The position numbers and the translations under genes were made by a program. This document shows positions 17,268 through 24,692 of a stretch of DNA of 50,351 bases, in pieces. The notes under the pieces were generated by a model. The model was not told the DNA's origin, did not search any database, and saw only the letters and a list, made by a program, of their open reading frames with translations. Source of the stretch: Caenispirillum salinarum AK4 (GTDB lineage: Bacteria; Pseudomonadota; Alphaproteobacteria; Rhodospirillales; Rhodospirillaceae). The stretch covers positions 1 to 50,351 of the forward strand of contig NZ_ANHY01000030.1 of assembly GCF_000315795.1 (NCBI RefSeq), given 5' to 3'. How positions within the stretch are numbered: position 1 is the stretch's first letter; every line of letters begins with the position of its first letter.

Positions 17268-18260
17268 ATGGCGCCCACCATGTCGTGCATCGAGATCGCC
17301 GAGCCCGGCGGACCCGACGTGCTCAAACCCGCCACGCGCCCCCTGCCCGAGGCCGGCCCCGGCGAGGTGCTGATTCGCGTCGCCGCCGCAGGCGTCAACC
17401 GGCCCGACGTAATGCAGCGCCAGGGCCTCTACCCGCCGCCCAAGGGCGCCTCCGACATTCCCGGCCTGGAAGTGGCCGGCACCGTGGAGCGCATCGGCGA
17501 GGGCGTCACCTCCGTCAGCCCCGGCGACAAGGTCTGCGCGCTGCTGTCGGGCGGCGGCTACGCCGAATACGCCACCACGCCCGACGACCTGTGCCTGCCG
17601 CTGCCCAAGGGGTACGACATGCTGTCGGCGGCGGCCCTGCCGGAAACCTTCTTCACCGTATGGCACAACGTGTTCCAGCGCGGCCAGTTGAAGGCGGGCC
17701 AGGCGTTCCTCATCCACGGCGGCACCAGCGGCATCGGCACCACGGCCATCCAGCTCGCGAAAGCCTTCGGCGCCACCGTTTTCGCCACGGCCGGCTCCGA
17801 CGAAAAGTGCCAGGCCTGCCGCGACCTGGGCGCCGACTACGCCATCAACTACCGGGACGAGGACTACGTCTCCGTGGTGCGCGAGAAGACCGGCAAGGGC
17901 GTGGACGTCATCCTGGACATGGTCGGCGGCGACTATATCGGCCGCGACATGAAGGCCATGGCGCCGGAAGCGCGCCACGTCTCCATCGCCTTCCTCAAAG
18001 GGTCGAAGGTGGAGGTGGACCTGATGCCCATGATGCTCAAGCGCCTGACCTTTACCGGCTCCGTCCTGCGCTCGCGCCCCACCGGGGACAAGGCGGCCAT
18101 CGCCAAGGAATTGCGCGCCAAGGTCTGGCCGCTGCTCGACCAGGGCAAGGTCAAGCCGATGATCCACAAGGTTTTTCCCCTTGCCGAGGCAGCCCAGGCG
18201 CACCACTTGATGGAAAGCAGCGCGCACATCGGCAAGATCATGCTGACGACCGGAGAATGA
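17268..18260 (+). CDS. NAD(P)H quinone oxidoreductase, PIG3 type
   Basis: A 330-residue medium-chain dehydrogenase/reductase without zinc ligands. The catalytic N-terminal domain has AAGVNRPDVMQRQGLYPPP, and the Rossmann part has HGGTSGIGTTAIQLAK and the ATAGSDEKC adenine-ribose loop, all characteristic of the p53-inducible-gene-3 (TIGR02824) quinone oxidoreductases. It would reduce quinones with NADPH in the cytoplasm. The ATG at 17268 follows AGGAGGA at 17253-17259; the frame is open far upstream, but that part overlaps the divergent bdhA/DUF1192 genes. The TrcR-like gene follows 106 bases on. Confidence 0.88.
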   Translation: MAPTMSCIEIAEPGGPDVLKPATRPLPEAGPGEVLIRVAAAGVNRPDVMQRQGLYPPPKGASDIPGLEVAGTVERIGEGVTSVSPGDKVCALLSGGGYAEYATTPDDLCLPLPKGYDMLSAAALPETFFTVWHNVFQRGQLKAGQAFLIHGGTSGIGTTAIQLAKAFGATVFATAGSDEKCQACRDLGADYAINYRDEDYVSVVREKTGKGVDVILDMVGGDYIGRDMKAMAPEARHVSIAFLKGSKVEVDLMPMMLKRLTFTGSVLRSRPTGDKAAIAKELRAKVWPLLDQGKVKPMIHKVFPLAEAAQAHHLMESSAHIGKIMLTTGE

Positions 18261-18366
18261 GCCCGCACAAGGCGCGCATGGCGGTTGAGTCTGGCGGCGG
18301 AATACCGTAAACGAACAGTCTCATTTCGCATTCATACCCCAACCCGTTTGTTTGGAAGGAAGTCCC

Positions 18367-19062
18367 ATGGCGCTGCCGCTCATGCCGAAGGCAACGGCCG
18401 TCTGGCTGGTGGAGAACACGGCCCTCACGTTCGATCAGATTGCCGAGTTCTGCGGCATGCACGAGCTTGAGGTGCAGGCCATTGCCGACGGCGAGGTCGC
18501 GACCGGCATCGTGGGCGCCGATCCCATCGCCAACGGCCAGCTCTCGCGCGAGGAGATCGAGCGCTGCGAGAAGAACCCGGACGCCCGCCTGAAGCTGCGC
18601 GTCAGCGACATTCCGACGCCGCAGCAGCGGTCGAAGGGCGCGCGCTACACGCCGGTCTCCAAGCGTCACGACCGCCCGGACGCCATTGCGTGGCTGCTCA
18701 AGCATCATCCGGAGTTGTCGGACGCCCAGCTGTCCAAGCTGATCGGCACCACCAAGCCGACCATCAACGCCGTGCGCGACCGCACCCACTGGAATTCGGC
18801 GGCCATCAAGCCGCGCAACCCGGTGACGTTGGGCCTGTGCAGCGAGGCCGACCTGGAAAAGGCGCTCATCATCGCCGCCCCGCGCCGCAAGCAGCTTGAG
18901 GCCGAACAGGCGCCCGAGCCCGAGGTGCAGCCCGTGCAGATGGACGAACCCAGCATCGAGAAGGTGTTCGGCCGCGACGCCCAGCACGGCGACCAGGCGC
19001 CCGAGCCCGAAGAAATGAATCCCGAGGACGTGTTCGAGTCCCGCTCCTCCAGCGAAGAATAA
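18367..19062 (+). CDS. trcR: TrcR-like cell-cycle regulator (DUF1013)
   Basis: A 231-residue protein beginning MALPLMPKATAVWLVENTALTF, the hallmark start of DUF1013 (PF06242), now usually annotated as the alphaproteobacterial transcriptional regulator TrcR. A first helix-turn-helix-like part (LTFDQIAEFCGMHELEVQAI) and a second (LSDAQLSKLIGTTKPTINAV) are visible, separated by a basic linker. The last 50 residues are acidic and Pro-rich. The family is thought to act with RNA polymerase in cell-cycle control; the details are known only from few species. The start follows GGAAGGA and the first ATG in frame at 18352 is less well placed. A hairpin terminator follows. Confidence 0.8.
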   Translation: MALPLMPKATAVWLVENTALTFDQIAEFCGMHELEVQAIADGEVATGIVGADPIANGQLSREEIERCEKNPDARLKLRVSDIPTPQQRSKGARYTPVSKRHDRPDAIAWLLKHHPELSDAQLSKLIGTTKPTINAVRDRTHWNSAAIKPRNPVTLGLCSEADLEKALIIAAPRRKQLEAEQAPEPEVQPVQMDEPSIEKVFGRDAQHGDQAPEPEEMNPEDVFESRSSSEE

Positions 19063-19096
19063 GGTCCGCCGCAGACGGCGCCGCACGACCATGACC

Positions 19097-19125
19097 AAGG
19101 CCGCCCCGCGATCGGGGCGGCCTTT
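19097..19125 (+). terminator. Hairpin terminator after the TrcR-like gene
   Basis: AAGGCCGCCCCG (19097-19108) pairs with CGGGGCGGCCTT (19113-19124) around CGAT. The stem is very stable but the T tract is only three bases. Confidence 0.7.
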
Positions 19126-19137
19126 GACGTTCCGGCG

Positions 19138-19617
19138 TCACGTCCCGTCGGGTTCCGGCGGAACGACGGCTTTCAGAAGGCGCGGGGGCACGGGCTCGCG
19201 CAGAACGTCCTCGCCAAGGCGGCGCAACGCCGTCTCCAATCCAGCCAGGTCCAGCGATGCCGACGCCGGCGCTTGGAACGCCGTCGTTTCATCGACCAAC
19301 GCCCTCTCCGCCTCCCGGCTGTCATGCGGCACGTCAGCCCCGGTCCACCGGGTCAGCGCCCGGGCGGATACGGCAAGCTCCATCAGGACATCGCGCAGCG
19401 CCGACTTGGGCACATCCCGCCAGGACAGGGCCTCGCCCAGGCCCTGATAGATGTAGAACGCCGCGACACCGGGATAGCGCTGGCGGGCCGCGTCCAAGGC
19501 GCGGCTGACAAGCGGGTGCATGGTCACGCGCCGGTCGGTGTCCTCCACCTCCTCGTCCAGGAGTACGAGGGCCCGTTCCAACGTCGCAGCAAGATCGACC
19601 AATGGGTCGTCGATCAT
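19138..19617 (-). CDS. Hypothetical protein, 159 aa
   Basis: An unrecognised soluble protein. It is mostly helical in appearance, with an acidic N-terminus (DLAATLERALVLLDEEVEDTD), a central YPGVAAFYIYQGLGEALSW block and a C-terminus rich in Leu, Arg and Pro. No catalytic motif, signal peptide or membrane segment is visible. The ATG at 19617 is supported by GGAG nine bases upstream; a GTG five codons earlier overlaps that site. It shares strand with dps, about 150 bases downstream of it, but a hairpin with a T5 run lies between them. Confidence 0.55.
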   Translation of the reverse strand: MIDDPLVDLAATLERALVLLDEEVEDTDRRVTMHPLVSRALDAARQRYPGVAAFYIYQGLGEALSWRDVPKSALRDVLMELAVSARALTRWTGADVPHDSREAERALVDETTAFQAPASASLDLAGLETALRRLGEDVLREPVPPRLLKAVVPPEPDGT

Positions 19618-19703
19618 GATTACAGTCTCCACACGAGTACAGGGACTACGTGCGGCGCCGCCAGCGCGGATCAGGCGCGCATCAGAATTTCCTGTTTCAT
19701 GAA

Positions 19704-19730
19704 AAAGATCGTGACGCCACCCCTGGCGTC
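19704..19730 (-). terminator. Probable terminator of dps
   Basis: GACGCCA (19713-19719) pairs with TGGCGTC (19724-19730) around CCCC. On the minus strand the stem is followed a few bases later by a T5 run. Confidence 0.55.
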
Positions 19731-19769
19731 AGGGCGGCGCCACGACCAGGCGTTCGACGACGCAGCAAA

Positions 19770-20276
19770 TCAGGCCGCAGTGGCGCGGAGCATCCAGGCG
19801 GTCTTGTCGTGCGCCGCCATGCGCTCGTTCATGAGGTCCTCGGTCACCGTATCCTCCGCCTCATGGCAGATCGCGACAACCTGCTTGCAGGCGCGGCTCA
19901 GCGCCTCGTTATCCTCGGCCAGCTGGCGGACCATGTCCATGGCGTCGGGCGCATTGCGCGTGTCCACGATGTCGGACATGCGCAGGAAATCCGACAGCGA
20001 GCCCGGAGCGACGAAGCCCAGGGCGCGGATGCGCTCGGCAACCTCATCCACGGCGTCCTGCAGGTCCTGATACTGCTCCTCAAACATCTCATGCAGGCTG
20101 TGGAACTGAAGGCCCGTGACGTTCCAGTGGAACCCGTGGGTCTTGCCCAGCAGGACGTAGGAGTCGGCCAGCACCTTGGCGAGGCCGTCCGTCAGGCGCT
20201 TGCGATGTTCCTCGGGGATGCCGATGCGCACATCCATGCGTTCGGTGGAAGGGGTCAGCGGCGTGTCGTCAGGCAT
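19770..20276 (-). CDS. dps: Dps-family DNA-binding ferritin
   Basis: A 168-residue four-helix ferritin-like protein. The ferroxidase signature KTHGFHWNVTG (His47 and His50), LHEMFEE (His62, Glu66) and DEVAERI (Asp77, Glu81) matches Dps, which forms dodecamers that oxidise iron with hydrogen peroxide and protect DNA in stationary or oxidative stress. The first 15 residues carry few basic residues, so DNA binding through the N-terminal tail seen in E. coli may be weak. The start is ATG at 20276 with GAGG upstream. It follows the orphan gene at 20394 on the same strand, with a GC-rich hairpin (20310-20327) between them. Confidence 0.9.
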   Translation of the reverse strand: MPDDTPLTPSTERMDVRIGIPEEHRKRLTDGLAKVLADSYVLLGKTHGFHWNVTGLQFHSLHEMFEEQYQDLQDAVDEVAERIRALGFVAPGSLSDFLRMSDIVDTRNAPDAMDMVRQLAEDNEALSRACKQVVAICHEAEDTVTEDLMNERMAAHDKTAWMLRATAA

Positions 20277-20393
20277 GATGCCTCCTCGCGGCTTGGTTCG
20301 ACAGGACGACCGGCACCGGGGTGCCGGCCGCTTTCTGCCCAGGGCTACGGGAGGGCCGGCCGCGGCGGATCACGAAAAATTCAGCTGAACGCC

Positions 20394-21239
20394 TCAGGCC
20401 AGCATGTCGAACAGGGGGCTGTCGGCGGGTACACCGTTAGCGCCGCGCAGGCTCATGACCACTTCCTGGTCCACGTTCCGCACCTCGTAGGCGAAGGCGG
20501 ACCCACCGCCGCCCTGCCCGTTGACGAAGTAGCGGTGCAGGCCGAAGTTGAAGTCCTTGCGGTCGACGGCATAGAAGACCGAGTAGGCACCCAGGCGCCG
20601 CGTGCCGTCGTCCAGCACTTCCAACCCGCCGCCCTGGAAACCGTAAGCCTCCAGATCCTCGCGCGCCTTGGCGACCGCGTCGTCGCGCAGGACGCTCCAT
20701 TCCTCTTCGCTGAGGGGCGGCGTTTCCTCTGGATCGTATTCGGCCGTCACCCATTCCTCCAGCCGGTCGATCTTGCCCTTGACGGTATCGCCCGACGCGA
20801 CCGCGGCCTCCTCCGCCGCCGTGTCGGCCTGCTTGGCCGTCATGCCGCTGTCGAGCCTGACGAGGAATCCGTTGTCGGTGCGGATTTCACCCGTAAATGC
20901 AGTGTTCTGCTCGGCGTTCTTGCGAATCTGGATGATGACCGACGCGCGCACAAGCGGGTCCAGCGCCTCGATCCGCTCGTAGACGCCCAGCAGCGCCGGA
21001 CCGACAGCCTCCGCCACGTCGCGGCGGTCTTCCTCGGGCAGTCTGTAGAGGGCGTCGAGCATCTTGTAGGTGACGACCCGTCGTGTTCCGTCCCTGGAAT
21101 CCGCCGCCATGTCGCGGATCTTCTGGACCGGGTCGGTGATCTCCCGCCCTGTATCCGCATCGTCCTTCTTGTCCGTCCCGAACAACTGCTGGACGGTGGA
21201 CACGGTCATACCCGACGCAGGCCCGCCGATGGATGCCAT
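20394..21239 (-). CDS. Hypothetical protein, 281 aa
   Basis: An unrecognised, overall acidic protein. It starts MASIGGPASGMTVSTVQQLFG, continues with a helical region (DPVQKIRDMAADSRDGTRR; MLDALYRLPEEDRRDVAEAV), an Ala/Glu-rich middle and a beta-rich C-terminal third (GAYSVFYAVDRKDFNFGLHRY, FAYEVRN). There is no signal peptide or membrane helix. The ATG at 21239 has AAGGGG eight bases upstream, although the frame is open to 21326. It is bounded upstream by the prpE terminator and transcribed toward dps. The N-terminal start pattern resembles some secreted or flagellar-type proteins superficially, but I would not assign a function. Confidence 0.6.
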   Translation of the reverse strand: MASIGGPASGMTVSTVQQLFGTDKKDDADTGREITDPVQKIRDMAADSRDGTRRVVTYKMLDALYRLPEEDRRDVAEAVGPALLGVYERIEALDPLVRASVIIQIRKNAEQNTAFTGEIRTDNGFLVRLDSGMTAKQADTAAEEAAVASGDTVKGKIDRLEEWVTAEYDPEETPPLSEEEWSVLRDDAVAKAREDLEAYGFQGGGLEVLDDGTRRLGAYSVFYAVDRKDFNFGLHRYFVNGQGGGGSAFAYEVRNVDQEVVMSLRGANGVPADSPLFDMLA

Positions 21240-21353
21240 GATGTTTCCCCTTCTGGAGCCGGGAAGATGACGCGCCATTCTTCGCGTCATGCGCGAATCG
21301 GACTCTAGCGCCAGTACCAGAAGCAATCAACAAGATCATGTCGCCGCGCAATG

Positions 21354-21380
21354 AAAAGGGCCCGGCGCATCGCCGGGCCC
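21354..21380 (-). terminator. Intrinsic terminator of prpE
   Basis: GGGCCCGGCG (21358-21367) pairs perfectly with CGCCGGGCCC (21371-21380) around CAT, and a T4 run follows on the minus strand. It makes prpE a single-gene unit. Confidence 0.88.
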
Positions 21381-21410
21381 TCCCCCTGTCGGCAGTGGCG
21401 TGCCGCGGCG

Positions 21411-23318
21411 TCAGCCGCTGCGCTTCTTGCCGAGGCCGATGCCTTCCAGCGCCTCCTCGATCTCCGGCAGGATGTCCGGATCGTCGATGGTGGGCGGAAC
21501 CTTCACCTCGGTGTTGTCGGCCATCTTCTGCATGGTGCCGCGCAGGATCTTGCCCGAGCGGGTCTTGGGCAGGCGCTTGACCACGACCGCCTGCTTGAAG
21601 GCGGCCACGGGACCGATCTCGTCGCGGACCAGCTTGACCAGTTCCTTGACGATCTCCTCGTCCGGCCGGTCGACGCCCGACTTCAGGCAGACGAAGCCCA
21701 GCGGCGCCTGGCCCTTCAGTTCGTCGGCGACACCGATGACGGCGCACTCCGCCACGTCGGGGTGCATGGCCAGCACCTCTTCCATGGCGCCGGTGGACAG
21801 GCGGTGGCCGGCGACGTTGATGACGTCGTCGGTGCGGGTCATGACGTAGACGTAGCCGTCATCGTCGATGAAACCCGCGTCGCCGGTCTTGTAGTAGCCC
21901 GGGTAGTCGGCCAGGTAGGCGTCGCGGAAGCGCTGCTCGGCGTTCCACAGGGTCGGCAGCGTCCCCGGAGGCAGCGGCAGCTTGCAGACCAGCGCGCCGA
22001 TCTGGGTCGGCGGGACGGGCTTGTGGTCCTCGCCCAGCACCTGCACGTTCCAGCCCGGCATGGGCTTGGTCGGCGAGCCGTGCTTGACCGGGAACAGCTC
22101 CAGCCCCTTGGGGTTGCCGCAGATGGCCCAGCCGGTTTCCGTCTGCCACCAGTGGTCGATCACCGGCACCTGAAGGTGGTTTTCGGCCCACTTCAGCGTC
22201 TCGGGGTCCGATCGCTCGCCGGCGAGGTAGAGGGCCGTCAGGCTCTTGGTGGAGTACTTCTTGAGGAACTCGCCGTTGGGGTCGTCGCGGCGGATGGCGC
22301 GGAAGGCCGTCGGCGCGGTGAACAGCACCTTGACGTTGTGCTCCTCGATCACGCGCCAGAAGGTGCCGGCGTCCGGCGTGCCCACGGGCTTGCCCTCGAA
22401 CACGATGGTGGTGCAGCCGTGCAGCAGCGGGCCGTAGACGATGTAGGAGTGGCCGACCACCCAGCCCACGTCCGACGCCGCCCAGTAGACGTCACCCGGC
22501 TGCACGTCATACAGCGCGTTCATGGTCCACTTCAGCGCGACCGCGTGGCCGCCGGTGTCGCGCACCACGCCCTTGGGCTGGCCGGTGGTGCCCGAGGTGT
22601 AGAGGATGTAGAGCGGGTCGGTCGCGGCCACCGGCACGCAGTCGGCCGGCTCGGCCGTCTTCATGGCCTCGTCCCAGTCCACGTCGCGGCCGTCCTGCAT
22701 GTCGGCCTTGCACTGCTCGCGCTGGAAGATGACCACCTTGCCCGGCTTGTGGGCGGCCTGCTTGACGGCCTCGTCCACCATGGGCTTGTAGGCCACCACG
22801 CGGCCCGGCTCGATGCCGCAGGAGGCGGCGACGATGACCTTGGGCTGGGCGTCGTTGACGCGGGTCGCCAGCTCATGCGCCGCGAAACCGCCGAACACCA
22901 CCGAATGCACGGCACCCAGGCGGGCGCAGGCCAGCATGGCGACGACGCTTTCCGGGATCATCGGCATGTAGATGATGACGCGGTCGCCCTTCTCCACGCC
23001 CTGCGCCTTCAGCACGCCGGCGAAGCGGGACACCTGGTCCTGCAGGTCGGCATAGGTGATGGTGCGCTTGGATCCGGTGATCGGGCTGTCGTAGATGATG
23101 GCCGCCTGCTCCGCCCGGCCGCCTTCCACGTGGCGGTCGACGGCGTTGTAGCAGGTGTTCAGCTCGCCCCCGGTGAACCAGCGGTACAGGGGCGCGTTGC
23201 TGTCGTCCAGCACCTTGTCCCACGGCTTGGTCCACACGATGTCCTTGGCCGCGTCGCCCCAGAAGCCCTCGGGGTCGTTGAGCGAGCGGTCGTGCGCGGC
23301 TTGGTACGGACTGGTCAT
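21411..23318 (-). CDS. prpE: Propionyl-CoA synthetase (PrpE)
   Basis: A 635-residue AMP-forming acyl-CoA synthetase. The P-loop TSGTTGQPKGVV, the adenine motif YKTGDAG, DVINVAGHRLSTGAMEE and the catalytic lysine in KTRSGKILRG are all present. The blocks VRDTGGHAVAL, GHSYIVYGPLLHG and VFEGKPVGTPDAGTFWRVI distinguish propionate-preferring PrpE from acetyl-CoA synthetase. It activates propionate to propionyl-CoA for the methylcitrate or methylmalonyl route. The ATG at 23318 begins the conserved MTSPYQAAH; the frame is open 14 codons further. The upstream region carries a palindrome (23426-23445) that may be its operator. Confidence 0.9.
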   Translation of the reverse strand: MTSPYQAAHDRSLNDPEGFWGDAAKDIVWTKPWDKVLDDSNAPLYRWFTGGELNTCYNAVDRHVEGGRAEQAAIIYDSPITGSKRTITYADLQDQVSRFAGVLKAQGVEKGDRVIIYMPMIPESVVAMLACARLGAVHSVVFGGFAAHELATRVNDAQPKVIVAASCGIEPGRVVAYKPMVDEAVKQAAHKPGKVVIFQREQCKADMQDGRDVDWDEAMKTAEPADCVPVAATDPLYILYTSGTTGQPKGVVRDTGGHAVALKWTMNALYDVQPGDVYWAASDVGWVVGHSYIVYGPLLHGCTTIVFEGKPVGTPDAGTFWRVIEEHNVKVLFTAPTAFRAIRRDDPNGEFLKKYSTKSLTALYLAGERSDPETLKWAENHLQVPVIDHWWQTETGWAICGNPKGLELFPVKHGSPTKPMPGWNVQVLGEDHKPVPPTQIGALVCKLPLPPGTLPTLWNAEQRFRDAYLADYPGYYKTGDAGFIDDDGYVYVMTRTDDVINVAGHRLSTGAMEEVLAMHPDVAECAVIGVADELKGQAPLGFVCLKSGVDRPDEEIVKELVKLVRDEIGPVAAFKQAVVVKRLPKTRSGKILRGTMQKMADNTEVKVPPTIDDPDILPEIEEALEGIGLGKKRSG

Positions 23319-23425
23319 GACCTGTCTGCGTTCCCTCTTTTGAGTTCGTCTGCCTTTCATGGGGCCGCCGCTGCGGTCGGCGCGGCCACGGCATCACCGG
23401 AAGCCCCTCCGATGGGTGGGGGCAG

Positions 23426-23445
23426 TGTGCAATAATTGTTGCGCA
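23426..23445. promoter_or_regulatory. Candidate operator upstream of prpE
   Basis: TGTGCAAT-AATT-GTTGCGCA is an imperfect 20-base dyad (6 of 8 arm positions match) that contains TTGCGCAA. It lies about 110 bases before prpE. Regulators of propionate and short-chain acyl-CoA genes in alphaproteobacteria bind TTTGC/GCAAA-type dyads, so a regulatory role is plausible but unproven. The rest of the 460-base gap between prpE and 23779 holds only this dyad and the terminator at 23604-23640. Confidence 0.4.
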
Positions 23446-23603
23446 AAGGAAAGGCCGCAGACGTGGAATTGTTCGCGCGCGGTGGCGGTAACGCGGCGAA
23501 TATTCTCCAGTCGACGCCAAGTTGCTCCGACGGCGGGATTGTCCGACAACCGGCCCGAAGGGGTGGGGAAGCGGGTCGAGCCGCTAAGGGAAATGCGCAA
23601 ACG

Positions 23604-23640
23604 AAAAGGCCTCGCCGGCATCTATCGCGGCCGAGGCCTT
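23604..23640 (-). terminator. Intrinsic terminator of the first DUF465 gene
   Basis: AAGGCCTCG (23606-23614) pairs with CGAGGCCTT (23632-23640) around a 17-base loop. On the minus strand the stem ends in TTTTCGTTT, suiting the transcript from 23946. Confidence 0.7.
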
Positions 23641-23778
23641 GGTCGTTGAAAGCCGCTGATCGTGCGGCGCTGGCGCCGGCGGCGCCATGATACGGGACCC
23701 GAAGCATCCCGTTGCAGACTGTCAGGTCATGTCAAAGCGGAAGGATGGTCTCTTCCCTCGTGGCGTCCTGTGCCCGTG

Positions 23779-23946
23779 TCAGTGCCGCGACATGCGGGCC
23801 AGTTCGTCCTTGATCTTGAGCTTCTGCCGCTTCAGCGTGGCTACCATGGCCGCATCGGGGATCGGTCGACGACTCTCCTGCTCCAGCTGATGCTCCAGCG
23901 TCTGGTGCTTGGTGGTCAGCGAGTCGATCCGAGCATCGTAGCCCAT
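23779..23946 (-). CDS. DUF465 (YdcH-like) small protein, copy 1
   Basis: A 55-residue helical hairpin protein: DARIDSLTTKHQTLEHQLEQE, then a turn at RRPIPDAA, then VATLKRQKLKIKDELARM. The LKRQKLKIKDEL block is the DUF465/YdcH signature (PF04325); the family is short, cytoplasmic and of unknown function. The ATG at 23946 follows GGAGG. It is divergent from ubiX and is a paralogue of the gene at 25979. It is easily missed because it is so short. Confidence 0.85.
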   Translation of the reverse strand: MGYDARIDSLTTKHQTLEHQLEQESRRPIPDAAMVATLKRQKLKIKDELARMSRH

Positions 23947-24084
23947 GGCAAACCTCCGTTATCGGGGTATGGTACGCCGAGTATGGTACGCCATTCTGAA
24001 GGCCGATTCCAGGCAATCCGTTAAGCTATTGTGACCGTATAACTTTCCGTTTATTACCCTTGTCAGACGGGTGACACGAGCTTC

Positions 24085-24660
24085 ATGTACACCTCAGAGA
24101 AACCCCGCATTATTGTCGGAATTACCGGTGCCTCCGGTATTGTCTACGGCCTCAGGACGCTGGAGATACTGCGCGACCTGGAGGTCGAGACGCACCTTAT
24201 CCTCTCACCCGCCGCCGAAGTGACGCTGGCGCACGAGTGCGACGTGAAGGTCGCCGACATCAAGGCGTTGGCCGACGTGGTCCACCGCCACCACGACCTG
24301 GCCGCGCCGCCCTCGTCGGGATCGTTCCGTACCATGGGTATGCTGGTGGCGCCGTGTTCCGTGCGGTCGCTGTCGGAAATCGCGGGCGGCATGGCGTCCA
24401 ACCTGCTGACCCGCGCCGCCGACGTGACGCTCAAGGAGCGCCGCCGACTGGTGCTGATGGTGCGCGAGACACCCTTTCACCTGGGCCATCTGCGCGCCAT
24501 GACCGCTGTGACGGAGATGGGCGCCATCGTCGCACCGCCCCTGCCCGCCTTCTACACCCGCCCGCAAAGCCTGGATGACATCGTCGACCATTCGGTCGGC
24601 CGGGCGCTGGACCTTTTCGGCCTGGACGCCGGGGTGGTGAAGCGCTGGGGCGGCGGCTGA
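24085..24660 (+). CDS. ubiX: Flavin prenyltransferase UbiX
   Basis: A 191-residue flavoprotein. GITGASGIVYGLRTLEILR is the FMN-binding start of the UbiX/PAD1 family; FRTMGMLVAPCSVRSLSEIAGGMASNLLTRAADV and the ERRRLVLMVRETPFHLGHLRAM block are highly conserved, here quoted in part. It makes prenylated FMN, the cofactor of the UbiD decarboxylase in ubiquinone synthesis and related decarboxylases. It is 191 residues, normal for the family. The 3' end forms a long hairpin with downstream sequence. No ubiD gene is in the window. Confidence 0.93.
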   Translation: MYTSEKPRIIVGITGASGIVYGLRTLEILRDLEVETHLILSPAAEVTLAHECDVKVADIKALADVVHRHHDLAAPPSSGSFRTMGMLVAPCSVRSLSEIAGGMASNLLTRAADVTLKERRRLVLMVRETPFHLGHLRAMTAVTEMGAIVAPPLPAFYTRPQSLDDIVDHSVGRALDLFGLDAGVVKRWGGG

Positions 24661-24679
24661 CCGCCTGCCGCCCCAGCGC
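24642..24679. terminator. Long hairpin across the ubiX stop codon
   Basis: A perfect 13-bp stem (24642-24654 with 24667-24679; key bases GCGCTGGGGCGGC) encloses the ubiX stop codon in a 12-base loop. There is no T tract. It may block read-through between convergent ubiX and pfkA. Confidence 0.55.
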
Positions 24680-24692
24680 CCCACCGCTTCGG

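Noticed and set aside
20310-20327. CCGGCACC/GGTGCCGG hairpin as a terminator of the 281-residue gene
   Set aside because: The stem is good but no T tract follows on the minus strand, so it was not listed as a terminator.
23436-23690. 84-codon plus-strand open frame between prpE and the DUF465 gene
   Set aside because: No ribosome site or family match; it overlaps the candidate operator and the terminator.
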